DNA of 58,552 nt. It comes from Opitutia bacterium (GTDB lineage Bacteria; Verrucomicrobiota; Verrucomicrobiia; Opitutales; Opitutaceae). Each line of letters opens with the position of its first letter. Within the stretch, counting starts at the first letter, position 1. A program made the position numbers and the translations under genes. The notes beneath the pieces were generated by a model. The model made no database searches. It had not been told where the DNA came from and saw only the letters and a list, made by a program, of their open reading frames with translations. The stretch is from positions 1 to 58,552 of the forward strand of contig JACRHS010000026.1 in the NCBI GenBank assembly GCA_016217595.1. The letters run 5' to 3'. Below, piece by piece: positions 18,767 to 29,152 of this stretch.

Positions 18767-19586
18767 CCGGGCGCTCCAGCTCCCGGTAACTGGGCGGCTG
18801 GCGCCGGTCGTCGCGTGGAGCGCGGCCGAAGCGTCGGCGATAATCGCGGGAAAATTCCTGCGGGCGCGCGTAGCCGACGCGAAAAGCGACCTCGGTGAGC
18901 GGCAAGTCGGAGTGCTGCACCAATCCGCGGGCAAAGCTGAGCCGGATCTCGCGCAGCCGTTTCATCGGCGGCTCGCCGGTGGCCGCTTTGCACGCGCGGA
19001 TCAGCGATCGCACGCTCAGCCCGCTCAATCGGCGGAGGGTGTCGAGTCGCAGCGGTTCCTCCAGCCGGGCACGCAACCGTTTCTCGATGCGCCACCAGAC
19101 TTGGGCCGGCGCAGTTGGGGCGACGCGCACGTCCACACAGGCCAGCAACTGGCGCAGCAATTCGCAGAGCAGGCCGTGGCAGCGCAGCTGGCGGTCGAGC
19201 GGCGCGAGCGCACAATCCCGCCAGATGGTCAGCAGCTCCTGCCCGAGGCGCACCGTGGTGGTATTGGCGCGCAACACGCGATGGTCGTCCGGCGGCGGCG
19301 GAATGCTGGGCGCATGGAAATTAATTGTGAGAAAACGCCACGGCGCGCGCACGATCCGCCCCCGCACCAGTTCGTTGTCGTGATACCAGACGACGCAGCC
19401 CGGTCCGAAAATTTCGGGCCGTCCCTCGCTCCACTGGCTGACCGCGCCCGCTGTGACGATGTGCAGCAAGTGTCCGGGCAGACTGTGAGATTGGAACGCG
19501 CCGGTCTGCACGCGCTCCACTTCGTCGACCAATGACAGCCGCTCAACTGGGCTGGCGAGTTCGATGGGTGGCAGCGTAGCGCTCAT
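18747..19586 (-). CDS. AraC-family transcriptional regulator
   Basis: 279 residues. An N-terminal cupin-like sensing region (about 20-130) contains SLPGHLLHIVTAGAVSQW and FGPGCVVWYHDNELVRG, followed by a C-terminal AraC double HTH: LRRLSGLSVRSLIRACKAAT, PPMKRLREIRLSFARGLV, and the signature VAFRVGYARPQEFSRDYRRR. The start chosen is the ATG of MSATLPPIELAS; the frame continues far upstream but overlaps the next gene in antisense. It converges with the GATase1-like gene, which with NamZ is a possible target. Effector unknown; in this phylum such regulators often respond to sugars. Confidence 0.88.
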   Translation of the reverse strand: MSATLPPIELASPVERLSLVDEVERVQTGAFQSHSLPGHLLHIVTAGAVSQWSEGRPEIFGPGCVVWYHDNELVRGRIVRAPWRFLTINFHAPSIPPPPDDHRVLRANTTTVRLGQELLTIWRDCALAPLDRQLRCHGLLCELLRQLLACVDVRVAPTAPAQVWWRIEKRLRARLEEPLRLDTLRRLSGLSVRSLIRACKAATGEPPMKRLREIRLSFARGLVQHSDLPLTEVAFRVGYARPQEFSRDYRRRFGRAPRDDRRQPPSYRELERPGPSAGR

Positions 19587-19654
19587 GGAATCGACGGCGA
19601 GGGTGAGCGCGCGGGGCTGGCTTGGCGACACCCTTTGCGGTGTGCGTTGGGGGA

Positions 19655-19685
19655 AACAAAAAGCCGGCTCTGCGCGAGCCGGCTT
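19655..19685 (-). terminator. Rho-independent terminator of the triple-repeat gene
   Basis: AAGCCGGCTC (19661-19670), loop of 5, GAGCCGGCTT (19676-19685): a perfect 10-bp stem. On the minus strand it is followed by TTTTTG and lies 28 bases after the stop of the gene at 19714-21654. Confidence 0.9.
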
Positions 19686-19713
19686 GGAAACTATCGCGAC
19701 GATGACAACGAGT

Positions 19714-21654
19714 TCAGTCGCGGCGCGGACGGCTGTTGCGTCGCGGCTTCGGGGTGCTGCTTTCCTTGGCGTTGAGGAGAAGCTGCCCCTTGGCGTTGCG
19801 AGTGAGCCAGAAGAGGTCGCCCTCGTTTTCGACAAAGAAGGGCTTTTCGCGCGCCTTCTCCGGCACTTTAAGACCGGCGGTAACCAGCGCGGCGACGTAG
19901 CTCTCCGCGCTTTGATTGAGCGCGGCGGCAATCGCGTCCGTCTCTGCCGCGTAAGCTCCGGCGCGACTCGGCTCCATATACGGGCGTGCGGCGGCCAGCG
20001 GCGAAAGCGCGGGCGCAGGCGACGGGGTCGCTTCTGCGGCGACGGGCGCGGGCGTTTCGACTGGCGCAGCGGGAGCAGGCGTTTCCACCGCAGCCACCGG
20101 TGTTGAAACTTCGGGTACAGGTGTCGGTGCGGGCGGCGCAATGACCGTCTCCGGCGCAGGCGCCGGCGGGGTCGCCGTTTCGGCAGATGCCGCAACCGTG
20201 GGCGCTGGCGCTGCTTCGACGGCTGGCGTCGCGTTGGCTTCGGAAGTCGGCGCCGGCGTCTCGGTCGGCAACGGTGCCGTCGCGTCGGCAGCTGGCGCGG
20301 GCGCGCTGGCGGGAGCGCCTTCGGCGTTGGCGGCGGCTTTGGCCTCCTCGGCTTTTTGCGTCGCTGCGGCCTCGGCGCGAATATCTTTGCGCTCACGGAC
20401 GTTGATCCAGATGCCGCCGCGACCGTCCTTGTTGATCCAGTAGGCGAGCTCGCCGATCTCGACGACGGGCGCTTTTTCGCTGCCGGTCGCCGGGTGCAGG
20501 CCGAGAGCGGCCAGGGCGGCGGTCAGGTCGGCATCGCTGCGGCGGATGGCGCGGGAAAGGAAGCTGATCGTGCCGGACCATCCGCCGCGGCTGCGACGCA
20601 TGTGCGGCCGAAGTTTGTCGAGCAACTCGGCGCCGGCCGGCAGGGCTTCGGTGGATGCAGGCGTGCTGGCGGACGCGGCGGCTTCACCGCTGGCGTTGGC
20701 TTCCGGAGTCGATGCGCCGGATTCCGCGGGTGCGGCGGGTTTGGCTTCGCCACCCTCGGGGCCGCGGCGGCGCTCTTCTTGCTTGCGGCGGCGTTCGTCG
20801 CGGCGGTCTTCGCGCCGGTTGCCGCGTTGCTCGGGGGCGGGTTGAGCACCCTCGGCGGACGACTCGGCGGGCTGGCCTGCGGCGTCGGTTGCGGCGGACG
20901 CGCTCTCCGGCGCTTCGGGAGAAAGCGGCGTGGCTTTGACGACTTTGAACACTGGACGCGGTTTCTCGCGGGTGTTGATCCAAAGTTCGCCGCGGCGGTT
21001 GATGTTCAGCCAGTAAATGTCGCCGTCGTATTCGACGTAGAACGGTTTGTCGTCTTCGTCCTCGGGAACGACGAAGCCGCATTCGGTGAGCGCGGTGATG
21101 AGATCGGTCTCCAGCAGCTCGAATTTGCGCACCAAATAATCGAGGCCGACCGAGTGCCCGGGGCCCTTTTGGTTGCGCCGCATGTGGGGGCGGATCGCCT
21201 CGAAAAATGTCGGCAGATGGTCCGCCTCCGGCCATTCCTCGGCCGCGGCTTCCGCGGAGTCGTCGAGCGCCTCGGGATCGAGATCGTGCTCGGTGTCGCG
21301 CGGGCGGCGGTAGGTTTCGTCGCGGTTGGTGGCGTTGGGGTCGGCCGCGATGGCGCCGGCCTCCGACGTCTCCGTGGGCGCGCCGGTGGCGGCCTGGAAC
21401 TTCGCGGCGAACTCGGCGCGAAGCTTGTCGGCCTCGGCTTTGGCGGCGGCGCTGGCCGCAGCCTCCAAGGTCCAGTCGCGCTGAGTCGAACGCCGCGCCA
21501 GACCGTGAAAGGCCAGCGGGTTGTCGGGTTGGGCGCGAAATTCGATGATCTCCCACTCGTCTTTACCGAGCTGGTTGAGATAGGTTTCCAGCAAGGCGGG
21601 AGTGGCGAATCCACCCTTGCCGCTGGTGATGACTTTATATTCCCAAAGGGCCAT
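19714..21654 (-). CDS. Large protein with three copies of an unrecognised domain
   Basis: 646 residues starting MALWEYKVITSGKGG. The N-terminal 60 residues (YLNQLGKDEWEIIEFR) resemble DUF4177-like small domains. Three similar units follow, at about 150-230, 344-421 and 551-630: each has RPHMRR or RPYMEP, a helical part ending ALTECGF-like, then a beta part YWLNINRRGELWINTRE, YWINKDGRGGIWINVRE or FWLTRNAKGQLLLNAKE. Linkers are Ala/Pro/Glu-rich, one strongly basic-acidic (RREDRRDERRRKQEERRR, about 280-297). The helix-helix-hairpin order suggests a winged-helix-like fold, but that is inference. The gene lies 149 bases after secA on the same strand. No function is assigned; no signal peptide or membrane helix. 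Confidence 0.85.
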   Translation of the reverse strand: MALWEYKVITSGKGGFATPALLETYLNQLGKDEWEIIEFRAQPDNPLAFHGLARRSTQRDWTLEAAASAAAKAEADKLRAEFAAKFQAATGAPTETSEAGAIAADPNATNRDETYRRPRDTEHDLDPEALDDSAEAAAEEWPEADHLPTFFEAIRPHMRRNQKGPGHSVGLDYLVRKFELLETDLITALTECGFVVPEDEDDKPFYVEYDGDIYWLNINRRGELWINTREKPRPVFKVVKATPLSPEAPESASAATDAAGQPAESSAEGAQPAPEQRGNRREDRRDERRRKQEERRRGPEGGEAKPAAPAESGASTPEANASGEAAASASTPASTEALPAGAELLDKLRPHMRRSRGGWSGTISFLSRAIRRSDADLTAALAALGLHPATGSEKAPVVEIGELAYWINKDGRGGIWINVRERKDIRAEAAATQKAEEAKAAANAEGAPASAPAPAADATAPLPTETPAPTSEANATPAVEAAPAPTVAASAETATPPAPAPETVIAPPAPTPVPEVSTPVAAVETPAPAAPVETPAPVAAEATPSPAPALSPLAAARPYMEPSRAGAYAAETDAIAAALNQSAESYVAALVTAGLKVPEKAREKPFFVENEGDLFWLTRNAKGQLLLNAKESSTPKPRRNSRPRRD

Positions 21655-21803
21655 AAGTACGCGTGTTGGCGTGTTGCGGCCAAGGCATCCCAAAAGCCGG
21701 CACCCATGCCGAGACAATTCTTGCTCGGACGGGTGACGGGGGCGCGCCGGTCAACGGTTAGGCAGGGCGGGAGGGAGGACTTGGCGGGTGGACTGCAGCT
21801 GCG

Positions 21804-24800
21804 TCACTTGCCGCAGCATTGCTTAAACTTTTTCCCGCTGCCGCAGGGGCAGGGATCGTTGCGGCCGACCTTCGGCACTTCGCGACGGATCGTGACTTTC
21901 GGGAGCTGGATTTCCTCCTCGGCCGGCGGGGTGGCCGCGGCGTCGGCGGAAGTGACCGTGGTGGTGATTTGTGGCGCGGCCGGGCGCGGGGCGCTGGCGG
22001 CGGGGGCGCTGGCGGCGGGGGCGGCGGCGGTCTCGGGGCCCTGCATCCGGGCGTTGCGGGCCAGGATGGAGAGCATGTTTTCAAACGACTCCAAGTTCGA
22101 CGCGCTGCGGAAGAGCCCCGTGCAGATTTGCAGCCGCACGTTGCCCATCATCTCCTCGAAATACTTGTAGGCTTCGCCCTTGTATTCGACGAGCGGATCC
22201 TTCTGGCCGTAGCTGCGCAGGCCGATGGAACGGCGCAGCTCCTCCATGTCGGTGAGGTGTTCCTGCCAGTGGTGGTCGATGGCGTTGATCACCACATAGC
22301 GTTCAAGCGAGCCGAGCGCCTCGGGCACTTCGACCGACTCCTTCACGTGGTAACACTGGCGGATGCGTTCAACGATCTGCTTGGAAATCGTGGCGGCATC
22401 GCCGTGCGCCGGCACATCGGCCACTTTGAGGCCGATGGGGAAGGTCTGGTTGACCCAGCCGACAAAGCTTTCCACCGAGGTGGAAGAAGCGCCGAGTTTC
22501 TCGCCGATGCCGGCGTTTTCGAGCCGGTTGACGATCTCCTCATCGATCATCTCGAAGATGGTCTCCTTCGGGCGTTCGGAGTGGATGGCCGAGTTGCGGA
22601 TGCCGTAGATGACTTCGCGCTGCTGATTGAGCACGTCGTCGTACTGGAGGAGGCGCTTGCGGATGGAGAAGTTCTGCTGCTCCACTTTTTTCTGGGCGCT
22701 CTCGATGGAGCGGTTGAGCCACGGGTGCTCGAGCTCTTCGCCCTCTTTCATCGAGCCTTCCATCAACTTCGAGGCGAGATTGCCCTGGAGGAAGAGCCGC
22801 ATGAGGTCGTCTTCCAGCGAGAGGAAGAACTTGCTCATGCCCGGATCACCCTGACGGGCGCAACGGCCGCGGAGCTGACGGTCGATGCGGCGCGATTCAT
22901 GGCGCTCGGTGCCGATGACGTAGAGACCGCCGGTGATGGCGGAGTCGGGACGCAGCTGCAACAGGCGCGTGGCGTCGCTGTCCTCGTCGAGGTATTGCGT
23001 GTCGCCGGTCTGCGGCTCGGTGAGCTTGAAGCGGGGCTTGTCCTCGGTGCCGCCCTTGGCCTCGTAGGCGACCTGATACATGACGCCCTCGCCGAGTTTG
23101 ATGTCGGTGCCGCGGCCCGCCATGTTGGTGGCGATGGTGACGGAACCGCGCTGACCGGCGCGGGAGACGATCTCGGCTTCCTGTTGGTGGAACTTGGCGT
23201 TGAGGACGGCGTGGATGATGCCGGCGCGCTTGAGCATGCGGCTCAACACCTCGGAAGACTCGACCGAGACGGTGCCGACAAGCACGGGCTGGCCGCGCTT
23301 GTGAGCGATCTCGATCTCGTGAACGACCGCGTTGAACTTGTCGCGGCGGGTTTTGAAAATGGAGTCGTTTTTGTCGCGCCGGATGCAGGGGCGGTTGGTC
23401 GGGATGACAACGACGGCCAGCTTGTAGATCTCGAAAAACTCGGTGGCTTCGGTTTCCGCCGTGCCGGTCATGCCGGCGAGCTTTTCGTACATGCGGAAGT
23501 AATTCTGGATCGTGATCGTGGCGTAGGTGCGCGTCTCGCGTTCGATGGTGACGTTTTCCTTCGCCTCGACGGCCTGGTGGAGGCCATCGGACCAACGGCG
23601 GCCGGGCATGACGCGGCCGGTGTTCTCGTCGACGATCATCACCTTGCCGTCCTGCACGACGTACTCGATATCGCGTTCGTAGAGGGAGTAGGCGCGGAGG
23701 AGTTGCGAGATGGAGTGAATCTCCTCGGAGATGATCGAGTAATTTTGCTGGGCGGCGAGTTTCTGCTCCTCGCGTTGCTCCGGTGTGAGATCGTGGCGGG
23801 CATCCAGCTCCGAAAACGCGGTGGCGAGATCGGGCAGCACGAAGGCGTCGGGGTTGTCGGGCCGCAGCCGGGTGCGGCCGATCTCGGTGAGGTCGGCCTG
23901 ATGCTGACGCTCGTCGATCGTGTAGTACAACTCCTCCTTGAGGCGGTAGAGCTCGTCTTTCTGGAGATCGGAATTCAGCTCGGTCTCAACCTTGTCGAGC
24001 AGCTTGCGCCACTCGGGGTTTTCCATCAGGCGGAGGAGGAATTTGTTTTTGGGATTCCCCATCTTCACCTGCAGAAGTTTGCGCGCGCCGATCTGTTTGT
24101 CGTCGGCGGTGGCGCCGGGCTTCTCGAGGATTTCCTTGGCCTCGGTGGCAAGACGGTTGCCGAGGCGGATCTGATCGCCGACGAGGCGCTCGATGCCGGG
24201 CTTGATGCGGGTGAACGGTTGCTCGCGCTCGATCGGCGCCGGGCCGGAAATGATCAACGGTGTGCGCGCCTCGTCGACGAGGATGGAGTCGATTTCGTCG
24301 ACGATGCAGAAGAAGTGGTCGCGTTGCACCTGATCCTCGCGGCGCGTGGCCATGCCGTTGTCGCGCAGATAATCGAAGCCGAATTCGGAGGCGGTACCGT
24401 AGGTGATGTCGCGGCTGTACATCTCGCGCCGGAGATCGTTGGGCATCTGTTGCTGGATGCAGCCGACGGTGAGGCCGAGGAAATTGTAGATGTAGCCCAT
24501 CCACTCGGCGTCGCGGCGCGCGAGGTAGTCGTTGGCGGTGACGAGCTGGGCGTTGCGGCCGGCGAGGGCGTTGAGATAGAGCGGGAGCGTGGCGACGAGG
24601 GTTTTGCCTTCGCCGGTGGCCATTTCGGCAATCTTGCCCTGATGCAGCGCGATGCCGCCGATGAGCTGCACATCGTAGTGCACCATGTTCCAGGTGAGCT
24701 CGTGCTCGCAGACGGTGATGGTGCGGCCGCAAAGGCGGCGGGCGGCGGCTTTGACCGCGGCAAAAGCCTCGGGCAGAAGTTGGTCGAGGGTCTCGCCGTT

Positions 24801-24965
24801 TTTCAGGCGGGAGCGGAACTCGTCGGTCTTCGCGCGGAGCTGCTCGTCGGTGAGCGCCAGGTACTGTTGGTCGAACTCGTTAACGCGTGCGACGAGTGGG
24901 CGGCAGGACTCGAGGAACTTGCGGTAATGCCGGCCGGAAAATTTCTTGAAGAGCCAGGAAAACAT
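21804..24965 (-). CDS. secA: Protein translocase ATPase SecA
   Basis: 1053 residues starting [18 protein letters not shown]. It drives preproteins through SecYEG. Walker A is [17 protein letters not shown], the DEAD-like box is [19 protein letters not shown], the second motor half has [13 protein letters not shown], and [23 protein letters not shown] is the family signature. The C-terminus has the SEC-C zinc motif [13 protein letters not shown], which binds SecB/ribosomes in other bacteria. It is longer than the about 900-residue E. coli protein, with extra sequence in the 300-420 region, as seen in several non-proteobacterial phyla. An ATG 39 bases upstream is rejected because the MFSWLFKK start is canonical. 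Confidence 0.98.
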   Translation of the reverse strand: MFSWLFKKFSGRHYRKFLESCRPLVARVNEFDQQYLALTDEQLRAKTDEFRSRLKNGETLDQLLPEAFAAVKAAARRLCGRTITVCEHELTWNMVHYDVQLIGGIALHQGKIAEMATGEGKTLVATLPLYLNALAGRNAQLVTANDYLARRDAEWMGYIYNFLGLTVGCIQQQMPNDLRREMYSRDITYGTASEFGFDYLRDNGMATRREDQVQRDHFFCIVDEIDSILVDEARTPLIISGPAPIEREQPFTRIKPGIERLVGDQIRLGNRLATEAKEILEKPGATADDKQIGARKLLQVKMGNPKNKFLLRLMENPEWRKLLDKVETELNSDLQKDELYRLKEELYYTIDERQHQADLTEIGRTRLRPDNPDAFVLPDLATAFSELDARHDLTPEQREEQKLAAQQNYSIISEEIHSISQLLRAYSLYERDIEYVVQDGKVMIVDENTGRVMPGRRWSDGLHQAVEAKENVTIERETRTYATITIQNYFRMYEKLAGMTGTAETEATEFFEIYKLAVVVIPTNRPCIRRDKNDSIFKTRRDKFNAVVHEIEIAHKRGQPVLVGTVSVESSEVLSRMLKRAGIIHAVLNAKFHQQEAEIVSRAGQRGSVTIATNMAGRGTDIKLGEGVMYQVAYEAKGGTEDKPRFKLTEPQTGDTQYLDEDSDATRLLQLRPDSAITGGLYVIGTERHESRRIDRQLRGRCARQGDPGMSKFFLSLEDDLMRLFLQGNLASKLMEGSMKEGEELEHPWLNRSIESAQKKVEQQNFSIRKRLLQYDDVLNQQREVIYGIRNSAIHSERPKETIFEMIDEEIVNRLENAGIGEKLGASSTSVESFVGWVNQTFPIGLKVADVPAHGDAATISKQIVERIRQCYHVKESVEVPEALGSLERYVVINAIDHHWQEHLTDMEELRRSIGLRSYGQKDPLVEYKGEAYKYFEEMMGNVRLQICTGLFRSASNLESFENMLSILARNARMQGPETAAAPAASAPAASAPRPAAPQITTTVTSADAAATPPAEEEIQLPKVTIRREVPKVGRNDPCPCGSGKKFKQCCGK

Positions 24966-25073
24966 GAAGGGGCGAGACCATAGGACGCGCCCGGTCCTTG
25001 GCAAACGACAAATGCAGCCGGCTGCCGGCGCGCTTTGGCGTGGCGCTCGAGGCGGCGTTTCGTGGCGCGGCGA

Positions 25074-26006
<933 letters not shown>

Positions 26007-26142
26007 AAGAAGGAAGCGGTTGCGCACATCCGACCCCTCCGGGTTAAGAAAAGCAAGCTTTGTGATTTTGGCGGTGCGGCCTGTGCCGCATGATACCGGA
26101 TGTCTACGTGTAGTACGCTTCCGTTGGTTGATTTCCGCAATA

Positions 26143-26179
26143 TTGTTACATTGTAAGCAAAATAATCTTTACTTTAAGA
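26143..26179 (+). promoter_or_regulatory. AT-rich divergent promoter region with a palindrome
   Basis: TTACATTGTAA (26146-26156) is an 11-base palindrome between the divergent uxs and beta-barrel genes. TTGTAA (26151-26156) with TTAAGA (26174-26179), 17 bases apart, could be -35 and -10 elements for the rightward gene; the palindrome would then overlap the -35. Local AT content is well above the surroundings. Confidence 0.3.
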
Positions 26180-26255
26180 CGACATAGCGCATGCTCCCGC
26201 ACCGCAATCTGTGCTGTAAGTATGCAGCCAGTAACCAACCTTACCTCCATTATCC

Positions 26256-26876
26256 ATGATTACCTCGAAACATGTTCTCTTCGGTGCAGTGCTGGCCGGC
26301 TGTGCTGTTTTGTCCTCGGGTACCGCCTTCGCTCAGATGCAAGCTGGCTTGTTGGGTAAACAATACGTCCAAGCAGCCTATTTCACGGAAGATATTCGTA
26401 AACCCAGCAATATTGATAACGGCAACGGCGCGAGCTTCGGCGTGAATCTGCCACTCATGCCCAACGTCGATCTCGGTTTGGGTGGCTACTACGAGTCGAT
26501 CAGCACCAACGATTTTACGAACAAGCGACTGACAGCGACAGTGACGGGTTATCAGGAGGTAAACGGATTCAAGCCCTTTATCGATGTATCGCTGGCCAGC
26601 GACTGGCAGTCGTCGAGCTACAGAGGGGTAGATTATAGCAAAACCACGGGGGTTTATGCACTGGGGGTCGGAGTGGAGGCGCCGGTGTCCGATAACACGG
26701 CGCTTTTCGGAAGAATTGCCTACAACAAGTATTTCAACGGCATGACCAGTCGCTACTATACGTATGCCTTTGGCTTTAATCATTGGTTTACGCCCAAGGT
26801 TGCCGGTATGGCGTCTGTTTCGTTCTGGGAGAATGATTCCGTTACATACTCGGTTGGCCTTGGTTATCGTTTCTGA
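26256..26876 (+). CDS. Outer-membrane beta-barrel-like protein
   Basis: 206 residues. A signal peptide (about 1-27, cleavage TAFAQ) is followed by alternating-strand sequence: GASFGVNLPLMPNVDLGLGGYYES, shown here in part, VYALGVGVEAPVSDNTALFGR, YTYAFGFNHWFTPKVAG, and the C-terminal YSVGLGYRF, whose final Phe and alternating aromatics match outer-membrane assembly signals. Eight strands would fit its size. Base composition is clearly lower in GC than the flanking genes. A terminator follows within 25 bases, so it is monocistronic. Ligand and function are unknown; a structural or small-porin role is possible. Confidence 0.75.
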   Translation: MITSKHVLFGAVLAGCAVLSSGTAFAQMQAGLLGKQYVQAAYFTEDIRKPSNIDNGNGASFGVNLPLMPNVDLGLGGYYESISTNDFTNKRLTATVTGYQEVNGFKPFIDVSLASDWQSSSYRGVDYSKTTGVYALGVGVEAPVSDNTALFGRIAYNKYFNGMTSRYYTYAFGFNHWFTPKVAGMASVSFWENDSVTYSVGLGYRF

Positions 26877-26899
26877 GGCACCGGCAAAGAATGCTTTCC

Positions 26900-26933
26900 G
26901 CAAGCCCGCAGGTTGACTGCGGGCTTGCTTTTT
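26900..26933 (+). terminator. Rho-independent terminator after the beta-barrel gene
   Basis: GCAAGCCCGCA (26900-26910), a 7-base loop and TGCGGGCTTGC (26918-26928) form a perfect 11-bp stem followed by TTTTT. It lies 23 bases after the stop. Confidence 0.93.
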
Positions 26934-27211
26934 CAGGGCAAAGCCAGGGTTTTCGAAGTGGCCGATTTTCGCCAATTAATTGACTCATTAACGGTCTGGT
27001 TGCATTCCCCCAATCGTGTTTATAACCGCACCGTAAATTGGTTGTCTGCATCCACTCGCGATAGGCAGTTTGCGAATCGATTCGAGTGAAATAATTTTAA
27101 GTATCGGTTGTATAGGTTTTAGCAAATTTCTTGTCGGCGCTAGCACATCAATAGCATGGCGGATGTCGCAATGATAGGGCTCAATAACCTTTATTTTTGG
27201 GAGGAATCTCC
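26934..27211. promoter_or_regulatory. AT-rich upstream region of the serine/tyrosine-rich gene
   Basis: 278 bases, markedly AT-rich. It contains CGAATCGATTCG (27073-27084), a 12-bp perfect palindrome and possible operator. No open frame here is credible. The start of the following gene is set by GGGAGGA (27199-27205), one of the few good Shine-Dalgarno sites in the window, placed 6 bases before the ATG at 27212. Confidence 0.4.
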
Positions 27212-29149
27212 ATGGGTATGATCTATAAGATTGTCGGGTTGGTGAATTATCGTGCGGCACTATGCGGTTGGATATTTGGCTGTCAGGCCGTGGTCGGCAG
27301 CCTTTTGGCGCAGGATCGGTTTAGTGTGCCGATGAGCGAGCCTGCACCCGCACCCTCGTCCTCTTCGTCGTCGAGCTCCTCCTCTTCATCATCATCTTCC
27401 GGTTCATCCAGTTCGTCTTCGGGCTCGTCCTATTCGGATAACAGTCCGCCATCGTCGAGTTCCTCCTCCGATCGCTTTACTGTGCCGATGCCACCAGGGT
27501 CCTCTTCGGGCTATAGCGGTGGTCGCGGCGGCGGAGGCGGATCTTACATATACGACGATTATCATTGGGGTGGATATTATTATTGGGGTGGGCGCTATTA
27601 TTACGGCGATGGGTATTATTATTCGCCGTATTACGACAGCTTTGGCTATTATCGGAACCCGTATTATCATTCATACCATGCCATGGCTCCGGCCTCGCGG
27701 GCCAGCACCGAGCGTTTACCGGTGTTCTTCCCTCCAACTCCACCACCGTTGGGCACGCCGGTGCCTCCGCAGCAGCCGAGCAATCTGCGCCTCGTGGCTC
27801 CCACCGAGCTGGCGCTCTATGTTAATGAGCCATTTTACGCCCCGCTGAGCACTCGTTTGGTTGGCCGCAACCTCGAGGACCGGCTCCGGCAGCGTCTCGA
27901 TGGCTACCGCGCGAGCAAGAGTAGCTTGCAGGCGGAGTTGCGTGCGAAGATTGAGTCCCTGAAATCGGCTGACGCGGCTACCCGGCAGCGCGAACTGGAG
28001 GCGTTTGCCCTGCTTCAGACTCCGCATCTGGTCGAATTGGAGAAGTCTGCTGATCAGTTCCGCACCGATTTATTGCGTAACGGTCTGGTCGGGCTCCTTT
28101 GGGGCAAGGGTGATTGGAACGAAACTCGTGAATGGCGCCTGGGCAAAGCTCCGCTCGACAAAGCCCGCGAGCTGACACTCGCCGCTGAGTTTCAAGTCAT
28201 GCGTGCGGCGGTCTTCTATCAGGACGGGTTGCTTCCAGCGCAGCGGCGCTTGCTGCGGGAAGTCGCCATGGACCTGCAAGTCGAAGCTTTCCGTCCCAAG
28301 AATTCTGCAGCTACTGCGGACGACGAGAAATTGATCTTTTTTGCGCCGGAGACGGCGCGCGTGCGGTTGCCAGATGATCCGTCGCCGGAGCTGGCGACCA
28401 AGATCGATACCTACCAGAAGGAGAAGGCCGAGCTGAAATCCGAGTTGCGCGAAGCCATCTATCAACAGGACCGCGCGAGCAGTTCGCAGCGGACGCAGGC
28501 GCTCCGGCAGCTCGCAGAAAGTCAGGCGCCCCGTATCGCGGCCTTGGAAGTGTTGGCGGACGATATTCGCCGCATCCTAGCGCAGCAGGAGAAACGCCCC
28601 GGCCCGCCAACCCCGCCGACGATTCCGCCCGACCTCGCGAAGCGCATCACCACTTATCAGAAGGAAAAGCAGAAGCTGCAAAAACTGCTTCTAGATAATA
28701 TGATGGAGATCAGGAAAAAACTGGCTCCCGCCAAGGTACGCTTTGTCAAAGCCGACGAGAGCAAGAGCGACCTTCATCCCATGCGGCTGGAGATCAGCCC
28801 CGCCTTGCCCTCCGAGGAGAAACAAAAGCAGGTGAAAGAAGTGCTGGCGGCTTTCAATCGCGAGAACAGCGCGCGGTTCACGGCTCTCGGCGCTGAGAAG
28901 GAGGCGATCCGCAATGAGCTTTCGCGTTTCGTGAGCACGGGCACCGAAGCCGCCGGCAGCAAATCTGTGGATACCTTGCTCAAGGAATTCGATGACGCCG
29001 TCCAGAAACAGGAAGCGTGGCAACTTTACGGCGAATACGAGATGGCGGTTTTCCAGCCCGGCCTGTCGCCGGAGCAGCGTCGTCTGCTCTTCGACGCGGC
29101 ATTGGAAAAACTCGCGCTGCCGCTGCCCGGTGGCGAACGCCAGCCTTAA
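27212..29149 (+). CDS. Exported low-complexity (Ser, Tyr/Gly) protein with duplicated helical region
   Basis: 645 residues. The ATG at 27212 is chosen over an upstream TTG because a GGGAGGA ribosome site precedes it. A hydrophobic signal segment (about 12-33) leads to DRFSVPM, a long serine tract (about 49-92) and a second DRFTVPM (86-92). Next comes a Gly/Tyr-rich region (about 100-157, e.g. GGYYYWGGRYYYGDGYYY), a Pro-rich hinge (174-190), then helical sequence. Two related halves are seen: helices RLDGYRASKSSLQAEL or TYQKEKQKLQKLLLDN, each later followed by QDGLLPAQRRLLREVAMDL (338-356) or QPGLSPEQRRLLFDAALEKL. No family recognised. The kinase gene starts 3 bases later. Confidence 0.8.
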   Translation: MGMIYKIVGLVNYRAALCGWIFGCQAVVGSLLAQDRFSVPMSEPAPAPSSSSSSSSSSSSSSSGSSSSSSGSSYSDNSPPSSSSSSDRFTVPMPPGSSSGYSGGRGGGGGSYIYDDYHWGGYYYWGGRYYYGDGYYYSPYYDSFGYYRNPYYHSYHAMAPASRASTERLPVFFPPTPPPLGTPVPPQQPSNLRLVAPTELALYVNEPFYAPLSTRLVGRNLEDRLRQRLDGYRASKSSLQAELRAKIESLKSADAATRQRELEAFALLQTPHLVELEKSADQFRTDLLRNGLVGLLWGKGDWNETREWRLGKAPLDKARELTLAAEFQVMRAAVFYQDGLLPAQRRLLREVAMDLQVEAFRPKNSAATADDEKLIFFAPETARVRLPDDPSPELATKIDTYQKEKAELKSELREAIYQQDRASSSQRTQALRQLAESQAPRIAALEVLADDIRRILAQQEKRPGPPTPPTIPPDLAKRITTYQKEKQKLQKLLLDNMMEIRKKLAPAKVRFVKADESKSDLHPMRLEISPALPSEEKQKQVKEVLAAFNRENSARFTALGAEKEAIRNELSRFVSTGTEAAGSKSVDTLLKEFDDAVQKQEAWQLYGEYEMAVFQPGLSPEQRRLLFDAALEKLALPLPGGERQP

Positions 29150-29152
29150 CCC

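Noticed and set aside
21819..24983. A very long open frame antisense to secA, and similar long antisense frames over the kinase at 907-2994 and others
   Set aside because: GC-rich third codon positions keep antisense frames open by chance. The composition (Gly/Asp/Val/Arg-rich) and lack of motifs mark them as shadows.
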